From Ehretia macrophylla (taxonomy: Eukaryota > Streptophyta > Magnoliopsida > Boraginales > Ehretiaceae): a stretch of DNA of 64,000 nucleotides. Location of the stretch: NCBI GenBank assembly GCA_037974665.1, contig CM075765.1:59050247-59114246 (forward strand), given 5' to 3'. Positions within the stretch are counted from its first letter, which is position 1; each line of letters opens with the position of its first letter. Of the stretch, positions 57,069-64,000 are shown in pieces. The translations under genes were made by a program, and so were the position numbers. Under the pieces are notes generated by a model that saw only the letters and a list, made by a program, of their open reading frames with translations, ran no database searches and was not told where the DNA came from.

Positions 57069-59540
57069 AAGGACTTGATCTTCATGTGATTACATATGTG
57101 TTTGTTTAAAGTTTCTAAAGTCTTGAGCACAAAAGAACAAGGAAAGAGTTTCAACTTTTTTGAAAATGTTTCTGTCCACTATTTTTGCGTGACTGTTTTG
57201 GCATAGTAAATGTTGTTAGATTTGGCTGATTTTTGGATATGTTATGCTATAGAGATAGTAGAACATTTCATCCTCTAATATGCATCTCCTAATTTCGTGG
57301 CTAAGGGTTTCAAAAAAATCAAAATCAGTAAGTTCACTGATTCTCGCGTAAAGCTGGACAGTTTGTGCATTTGTGTTCCGAAAGGCATAACTCAGTCAAT
57401 TTAACTCCGAATTGAGTTCCGTTTGATTCTAAAACCATCTACACTCGAAGAGCTACGTCTCTGCAAAATTTCAGAATTTTTGGAGAACTGTAGGTATGCT
57501 AAACGAGTCAAAACAGTTGGTATATGTGCAGCAAATTTATGATGGGTCATAAATTAAAAGCCATGACTAATTGATTTGACTTTGGTTAAGTCCAATGGGC
57601 TTAAAAATCAGTGGGCTTTAGTCTAATAAGATTAGATGAGATTGTTTCTTAGTGAAGATTAATATGAGCCTTGGAACTCAAATTGGGTCATAAAATTAAC
57701 AAAGGATTTGCATTGGGCCTTATTGAACAAGTATGGACTTAAAATTGATTTTATCTAGTTCTTTTGTGTTGTTTAACATGAGATGCTAAAATCTCAAGAT
57801 ATGAAACTTATTGCAAACATGTCTTTTATTTATTTAATGTATTGGATACATTAGTTTGTGTTAGCTTTATTGTTTATGTATATGATGCATATCTTATGCT
57901 TTATGAGTTTTATCTTACATAAAGATGTTGGATAATAAATGGTGAATTTGATCATGGACTTGGTTAATGAATGGTTAATTAGTTGTAATTTCATTAGATG
58001 GCGTTGTAACTAATTATATCATTCATTAGTATGTAATTGAGACATAAGTCTCGTTTTATTTTCTTGCAATTGAGAGAAATTTGTAGTGAGACATAATGTA
58101 TGTAATTTCTACAAGAAATTTGCAAGAAGACCATTGGAGACTTTCAAGGAGTTGGAGATGCTTTGGATCTTTGAAGAATTCAAGAAGACAAGACCAAATA
58201 AGACATGTTGATGTGTTTATTTATGTTTTATTTTTGTCTTGATTTAATTCATAGTCCAAGTCCATGATCCACCAGAATGTATGATTTTGCATGTATGTTT
58301 ATTTATTTGCTTATATGTGATGTATGCTTGTAAATGAACTAATGTGCAAAGTGAGACCTAATTAATTTCAAAATCTTCATACGTGCAAACATATTAGATT
58401 GTAAAGCGGTAAAAGTGTTTATCGTTGCCCTCCACTATCCTAGGTTATATTTGCTCGATTGGGTATGTCTTGGCTAACCCAAAGGTAGGAAGACATATTC
58501 CATGAAAGTCTTATGTTTACCTAGCAAGCATAGTGATGTTGTGTTGTTTCAATATCACGAGGCTAATAACGCACTAAAGCTGAGGTCCGGGATTCAAATT
58601 GTTGCAACACTGTGACGGTGGGTGTAATCTAACTAGATCACGTTTCCAATAATGCACCAAAGCTGAGGTTACGGTGATTTAGGGGCAAAATGGCCATATC
58701 CTATATAGTGATATAGATAGTAATCGTTGCTAACTCTTTGTATATATATTCCAATAATGCACCAAAGCTGAGGGGTATTCATATTAAAGAGAATCATGGT
58801 CACCTACTAATGAGTCTTTAATTAGATTCACGATCTCATTTAGGAAGTGTGAGATTCGATAAAATTAGTGGGATGTATCATTTAATTAAAGGCCAAATTA
58901 AATGTTTTAACAAGTTTATATCAACTAGCGATCTTATTTTCTGCATACGTTTATGGCTACAACAATGAACCCATCGTTTTTAATTAACTAGACTTTATAT
59001 CGCGCAACTGGACCAAATTTTTTGATTAAAGTTATCATCTAAGAAAGGTTCTTAGAAACTTAATAAAGTCTTAGAATTAAATGCTCCATTATTTTTTTTT
59101 ATCTTGATAAAGTATCAAAACAAAAAGTTGTAGTACTTATGGTTGATAAGTAAAACAAATTAAATATGCTAAGGATTTGTATTCTTTCATAATTTGCATA
59201 AGGGTATGCAAGATGTAAAGAATATAATTCTAAACTAGCAAATGGTTTTGTGGTAAGCATATTTAATGCATGATATTAGATATAAATGGAATTCATTCTC
59301 ATATTCGTATTTCCTCTTTGGCTAGTAGTAATGCAAAGAAGAAAGACAAATAAAGATGATTTCTATTAGCCAGTGGGAGCATTCTAAGAAGAATATTAAG
59401 GATTGAATAGGCATATGTAAATGATGTTTTCATAGCCTTAAAATCGGACATTAAAAGAGGTTTTAATCCAAAGTATCTTTATAGCTTGAATGTCAAGGTT
59501 GTAAAGTTACTATGAATTATAAATCTTCTTTGATTGTAAT
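57069..59540 (+). other. Copia leader and gag region, no recognisable coding sequence
   Basis: About 2.5 kb without a frame over 60 codons and without a gag motif I can identify. The only structured element is a 20-21-bp sequence, AATAATGCACCAAAGCTGAG, occurring at 58565-58585 (two changes), 58648-58668 and 58753-58773. AT-rich elsewhere. Gag is either too decayed to see or was lost. Confidence 0.7.
58565..58773 (+). repeat. Three spaced copies of a 21-bp motif in the copia leader
   Basis: Copies at 58565, 58648 and 58753 share AAAGCTGAGG and AATAA.GCAC; spacings are 83 and 105 bp, and the sequences between them do not look repeated. Spaced, well-kept motifs in an otherwise decayed leader suggest an RNA signal such as packaging or dimerisation, which is inference. 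Confidence 0.8.
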
Positions 59541-59544
59541 TGGT

Positions 59545-59745
59545 ACTACTTTATGGATTCTAGTGAAACATTAGTGAATGTGTTCGAGGATAGAATCTTA
59601 ATCTCAGTAGTGCGCTTTTGGAAGCGTGGAATGTTTTCAGTGTTAGCAAATGAAACAAAGGTTGTTGCGTTAGCTAAAGACAATTTGTTTGGATGCCTTC
59701 TGGACATATTTTGCATTTTAAATATTATACCTAAATGATATTAGG
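59545..59745 (+). pseudogene. Copia aspartic protease remnant
   Basis: The frame at 59553-59738 (61 codons) begins MDSSETLVN, the place of the copia protease motif W-I-L-D-S-G-A-T-N; the Gly of the catalytic DSG is replaced by Ser. It continues with NETKVVALAKDNLF, matching the later part of the protease where families have a GNG..V.A.A.G pattern. The frame then stops. Assignment rests on motif order with the integrase downstream. Confidence 0.7.
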
Positions 59746-59859
59746 AATAAAATGTATATTCCTAAAGCTTGTATAAGTGCATTATGGTGTAGTCTTTATT
59801 GTCTTAATATGGACGAAAGAATGTATTGCAAATATATTGACAACCGTTATAACCATCCA

Positions 59860-60480
59860 CCAAATTTTAAGATTACTCAAATGATCCAAATTAATTGTAG
59901 TTTCTACATGATTAGGTTTTTCTAATAATAAGATGATGATTAGGTTGGTTTGATCAACTTATACATCTGATTTATTGGAAAGGTAACCAAGTCATCCTTT
60001 GTTTGATAAAGGATTAAAACTACTAGCTTATTTGGATTGTACATGTTGATGTATTTAGAGCTATTTGAAAATAGGCTCGTATAGAAAAATGTATTAGTGC
60101 CTTATGATTAGATCATGAAGGCAAAATACTTAAGTACTATTTTATTTGAGTATCCTAAAATTTTGATATAGTATCGAAATTAATAATGCCCGGTGTACCA
60201 TAAATAAATAGGGTTTTCTTAGTGAAGAAACCGTGCTTTGTTGGACGTAGTAAAGTTATTGATTAGTTTGACTAATCATTCTATTTATTTGTGGGTCATG
60301 CTTTCCTTAATTTAATGTTATATTGAATAGTAACTGTCTGCTATTGCTAGAACTTTATATTTGATATAAGTTGGATGTCAACCAAGTATTAAATGTGTTA
60401 ATTTTGGTTTGTCCTACTTTTATTGAAAAGTTTTTTAAAGGACTAGTGGGAGTTTTGGTTAAAGGTAATTTTATAGTATA
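59860..60480 (+). pseudogene. Copia integrase remnant
   Basis: Motifs appear in order but in shifting frames. GKVTKSSFV (about 59976-60003) matches the GAG-pre-integrase GKMTKxPF. VHVDVF (60039-60056) matches IHSDVCGP at the start of the catalytic core. MPGVP (60186-60200) matches the copia PGTPQQNG region. RNRALLDVV (about 60225-60251) and SLTNHSIYLWVM (about 60265-60300) match the RRNRTLLDMVRSM ... FWGYAL segment. Stops such as the TAA after MPGVP and several frame changes make it non-functional. Confidence 0.85.
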
Positions 60481-60499
60481 TCCTAGTTTTGTAGGATAT

Positions 60500-61500
60500 A
60501 ATTTCTATTTAGTGATCAATGTCTATTGATCTATTATATTGTAATCTTTCTTGAAGAAAAGGTTTTGTTGAAGAAGATGTTACTTTATAATAAAATAGAA
60601 ATTGAGGATGTATCCTCTAAAGCTATAAAATCACTTAGACCAAAGTAATGAATCTATTCAATAAGGTCCGTGATGAGTCATCACACAAGATCTTTGAAAA
60701 ACTAGTAGTGTATCTCATTCTTTAAAAGAATATAGGGATATCCTTTTAGAAGCACAAACGTTGTTTGTGTATTTGAGATAATTATCAATTAGTTGATCCT
60801 ACAATCTACAAAGAAACGATATATTTGATATCGATTCCAAGAAACTATATAATGCAAAGCATAATAATGAGACTTCATATACTTTAGCTTAATCTGGATA
60901 TTGATCTCCGAGATAAAGGTTGAAGTTAATAGAAAAGGGTAATGACCTTTTATAGCTATATTGGTTTCTAAAAGATATCATCAAAGCCAAAGTGTTAGCT
61001 ATGATGAAATCCTTTTACCAATTATTGTGCTTTAGTCTCGTTGTATTATGCTAGTCATTATAGCACATTGTATTACTATATTGATAATTATGATCTATTG
61101 ATATGAGTAATATGTGCATACTTGATAAATCCACTTGTGGATTTTTAAGTGAATTCCTTGGAAATGTTTCACCCATTTCAAATGAGATTAAAAAGTTAGA
61201 TTTCATTTAAAATATAGATGAACCTTGTGATTGCAAAAGTGTAGTGGGAGCGCATCCACTTTTCTATGATTGCAATAATGATGACTTCAATATCATATTT
61301 GATGATATGTGTGTTGTGATATTAATTATAGTCTAGTCATATTAAATGTTCTCCATTTAGAACTTGTCGTTCGTATCTTGTAAATTTGTAGCTATAATGA
61401 TAGTACAAATAGATTACTCGACATATTCCTTAGATTGTACATAAGAGTGGTTTTGAAAGTGTTCAAGAAACTCTAGTTGCATAACAAATTTGTATTCAAA
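60500..61500 (+). pseudogene. Copia reverse transcriptase remnant
   Basis: VIFLEEKVLL near 60553 matches the linker before reverse transcriptase. YHQSQSVSYDE (about 60975-61010), followed by SRCIMLVIIA, matches the GYTQ..G.DYDETFSPV ... SIRIMLAIAA start of the domain, with in-frame stops. NIDEPCDCK (about 61211-61240) matches the NxDEPCVYKK segment just before the catalytic YVDD. No intact YVDD is visible after it; the place reads DDFNIIFDDM. The domain is decayed throughout. Confidence 0.85.
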
Positions 61501-61509
61501 GTTATAGAA

Positions 61510-62155
61510 ACTTCATATTTGTTATATTATGTACAAGACTTGATATTGCATAAACTGTAAAGTGTTACGAGTAAATATTAGTCCAATCCAAGTTTGGGAA
61601 TGGTTGATAGAATTGAAGTATATTCTTAAGTACTTGGGAAGCACTAAAGATATATATTTTAGTTCATGGAGGATGTAAATTCCATAGTGATGGATTTACT
61701 AGTTCAGATTCTTAATCTGAATCTTATAATAGAATGTCTATGTTAGGGTTCACGTTTATTTGTAGTGGGAGCTCAGTAAGTTAGAAAGGTTCTGAGAAAA
61801 CTGTAGATTCCATTACATAACTTATGTCTTTTGTGATATGTAATATTACGAAAGAAGTTGTTTGGATCGAGGAAATCATACGAGTTGGTTATGGTTCCTA
61901 TCGTTAAGTTGTGATGCTTTTATTGTTACGACTATACGGAGCTACTGCACAAGCTTGTGGAACCAAGGTCTCACTGTATGTCCAAACATTTGGAAATGTG
62001 TTTCCATCTTCATGTGTTGTATCTATAGCCAATAATCATATTGAGATATGTCTTTGCAGAAAATGGCCACATCTCTTGATGTAGCTGACCCACTTACCGT
62101 AGCTATGAATCAGTTACAGCTAGGTCCTCGTTTTGAGAAGATGAGTATATGAAAT
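61510..62155 (+). pseudogene. Copia RNase H and pol C-terminus remnant
   Basis: ILCTRLDIA (about 61524-61550) matches the MLCTRPDIAY motif. It is followed by FLSTWEALKIYILVHGG where families have ILKYLRRTKD.FLVYGG. GFTFICSGSSVS-stop-KGSEKTVDSIT (61746-61820) matches GFVFTLNGGAVSWKSSKQ..VADSTTEAEY, with the Trp codon turned to a stop. VVWIEEIIR (about 61862-61890) and VADPLTV (about 62081-62101) match the last motifs of copia pol. Order is right, reading frame is not. Confidence 0.88.
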
Positions 62156-62197
62156 CATTGTTTGTTGTACTAATACTATGTTTCATAGCATTAGTGC

Positions 62198-62208
62198 AAG
62201 TGGGAGAT
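62198..62208 (+). other. Polypurine tract of the copia element
   Basis: AAGTGGGAGA directly before the second LTR, a form common in plant copia elements. Similar AGTGGGAG strings occur inside at 59365, 60447, 61243 and 61763 but are not followed by an LTR. Confidence 0.9.
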
Positions 62209-64000
62209 TGTTAGAGATATGCCCTAATGCTACATATTTGGATGACATATATTGGGGCATTTTGACATTTACTTATGGCATTAGTGTTTATATGTTCGTT
62301 TACATATTGACATAATTAGGACATTCATATTCTCCTTCTTTATGTGTATGAATGAGTCCCTAGTATTTTCATTAGAGAAATGTATTCTAAAAGCGTTTAG
62401 AATATGTTGGCGTATTTCTTTAATATGATAAATACTTAAAGTATTCATAGTCCTTAGATTATTTGATCGGGACTTTAATAATCAATTACGGACTATCACA
62501 TGTGTTGTTACCTTTGATTAATATAGAGATATTAATGATAAAGGATGGTGAGCCACGTGCCATAACAGCATAGCGATGCGACTTACAAACATGTGGATGA
62601 CTATTAGTTGAATAGATCATTGAATGTGACGTGAATAACAAATTACATGACTTTGGATTAATAATTTGTTAATCGTTGCGATTGTGCATGTAATCCTTAG
62701 ACTTGAGACATTACGGTTGTCATATGTATTAGGGTTTGATTCTAGCGTTTGGACAATGATTGTTTCGACAAACGAGATGAGATACGTCCTCTCGCAGTTT
62801 CCTTCGTCTGGTATAGCGATTGACAAGTAGTGGTCAAGAGAGGATCCGTTAACCTCCGACGTGAGGCGATGTCCTATGCGATCCAAGTTTGGTTGTTGAA
62901 TGAGGAAGTCCTTGGCCAAGGCATGAATGATGGAAATGGGTTTTTCCATATGTCATCTCTCATTCCACCATTTGGATCTATGTATCGTTTCGAGTCTATG
63001 AACTTAATCGGATCATGGTTCTTGCTCGACGGGACAATTAATGGAAGGATTGGATTGTACGATAATCGGCGACCATAAATAGATTCACTTGAATAAGATT
63101 TCATTACTTTATAAACTGTCTTGATACGTTGGTAGCTAGAACGTCACTCAAGAACTCTGAGGGTGTTTTGAGAATGACGGGAGACATTCTCTAAACAAAT
63201 CGAATAGCTCGATTAACATTGAAAGTGTTCAACGTTTCTTCAGTGCTATATAGTAGTGAATCTAGAAAGTCACACACAATAGAGCATGGTGAATGTTTTT
63301 TCTATTGAGCTTGTTTTAGTTTCTCTTAAATTGTTAAAGTGTTAACAATTGCGTTTATTTTCTCTTGAATTGTTAAAGTGTTAACAATTCGTTTAGTTTC
63401 TCTTGAATTATCAAATTGTTAATAATTCATCTACTTTCTCTTGAATTGTTAAAGTGTTAACAATTGCGTTTAGTTTCTCTTGAATTATTAAAGTGTTAAT
63501 AATTCGTTTATTTTCTCTTGAATTATTAAAGTGTTAATAATTGTGTTTAGTTTCTCTTGAATTGTTAAAGTGTTAACAATTATATTTTGTTTCTCTTATA
63601 TTGTTAAGGAGTTAACAATTGTGTAATTGTTAAGGAGTTAACAATGGTGTAATTGACCTTTTAAAAGTTATTGGGGTCAATATGCAATTATTATTAAGTG
63701 TTGGGGCTAATGTGAAAATATGAAAAGGTTGTTTTCATAATTTCAACTAATTGTGATTAGGTTGAATATTTAAATACATTAGTGGAAAAATACTACAATA
63801 AAAGAAACAAAAGATGACAAAGGTTTGTCATCTTTTCTTTTCTAACAAAGAGACAACACAACCTTAATTCAAGGAAGGTTGTCTTCTCTTTTATTTCAAA
63901 AAGGAGACAAGAATAAGAAAAGAGGGAAAAAGATGACAAAGCTTGTCACCTTCTATTCTCTCCACACGTTGGAGAAAGAAAGAAAGATGAAGAAAAAGAA
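62209..64000 (+). repeat. 3' LTR of the copia element, first 1792 bp
   Basis: Matches 54640-56430 with two differences that I can find in about 1.8 kb: T at 55892 against C here, in the hairpin minisatellite, and one extra A in an A-run near 63900. The remainder is beyond the window. Contains the second copy of the hairpin block (63312-63657). Confidence 0.93.

Larger units (their letters stand above)
26098..64000 (-). mobile_element. Outer Tekay-type Ty3/gypsy element, minus strand, interrupted by three insertions
   Basis: Its 3' LTR is 26098-29669 plus 40177-40181. Reading leftwards on the minus strand, gag lies at 54639-54584 and 43886 onward, protease near 43200, reverse transcriptase/RNase H 42890-41400, integrase and chromodomain 41400-40222, and polypurine tract 40194-40182. 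It is split by the inner Tekay (29670-40171), the LARD-like element (43887-54583) and the copia element (54640 onward). The gag start, primer site and 5' LTR must lie beyond 64000. Multiple stops, a frameshifting deletion and a protease active-site substitution show it is dead and the oldest layer. Confidence 0.9.
54640..64000 (+). mobile_element. Ty1/copia element, plus strand, cut by the right edge
   Basis: The LTR TGTTAGAGATATGCCC starts at 54640 and again at 62209, so the element has a first LTR of about 2415 bp, an interior of about 5150 bp and a second LTR cut by the window. The left target duplication is ATTTC (54635-54639) within the outer gag; its partner is outside. Domain remnants run protease, integrase, reverse transcriptase, RNase H, which is the copia order. 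The interior is full of stops and frame changes while the two LTRs are nearly identical. Lineage within copia is not resolved. Confidence 0.93.

Overview
This window is plant nuclear heterochromatin: a tandem satellite array invaded by nested LTR retrotransposons. I see no host protein-coding gene, tRNA, rRNA or CRISPR array. Plant origin is inferred from a Tekay/Del-type chromovirus (Ty3/gypsy integrase with C-terminal chromodomain, initiator-Met-type primer site, LTRs of 3.5-3.9 kb), a Ty1/copia element with the same primer site, and a 341-bp satellite. The species cannot be read from the sequence.

Layout. (1) 1-4364: 5' end of a minus-strand Tekay element (open gag fragment, leader, primer site, 5' LTR) that runs off the left edge. 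(2) 4365-26097: about 43 monomers of a ~341-bp satellite in three blocks (4365-7568, 11143-21188, 24772-26097), split by two solo LTRs of the same Tekay family (7569-11142 on +, target duplication CTGTG; 21189-24771 on -, target duplication TGGGA). (3) 26098 to beyond 64000: an old minus-strand Tekay element (the 'outer' element) inserted in the satellite and carrying three further insertions. These are a + strand Tekay copy at 29670-40171 (TSD GGGCC) five bases inside the end of the outer 3' LTR; a minus-strand non-autonomous LARD-like element at 43887-54583 (TSD TCAAG) in the outer gag; and a + strand Ty1/copia element from 54640 to beyond the right edge, also in the outer gag.

Relative ages read by eye: the outer Tekay gag-pol is broken by several stops, a deletion and a protease active-site change. 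The LARD-like element has LTRs about 1-2% apart. The inner Tekay has LTRs about 0.6% apart and lacks the gag/protease region. The copia element has LTRs almost identical over 1.8 kb although its pol is thoroughly decayed.

Most interesting points: the dead copia element that moved very recently, presumably in trans; an LTR minisatellite of nine hairpins whose two arms vary together; a gene-less element sharing LTRs, primer site and polypurine tract with the Tekay family; a conserved acidic mini reading frame behind a 3' splice-site-like sequence in the Tekay LTRs; and recent exchange and mixed subfamilies inside the satellite. All divergence figures are hand counts.
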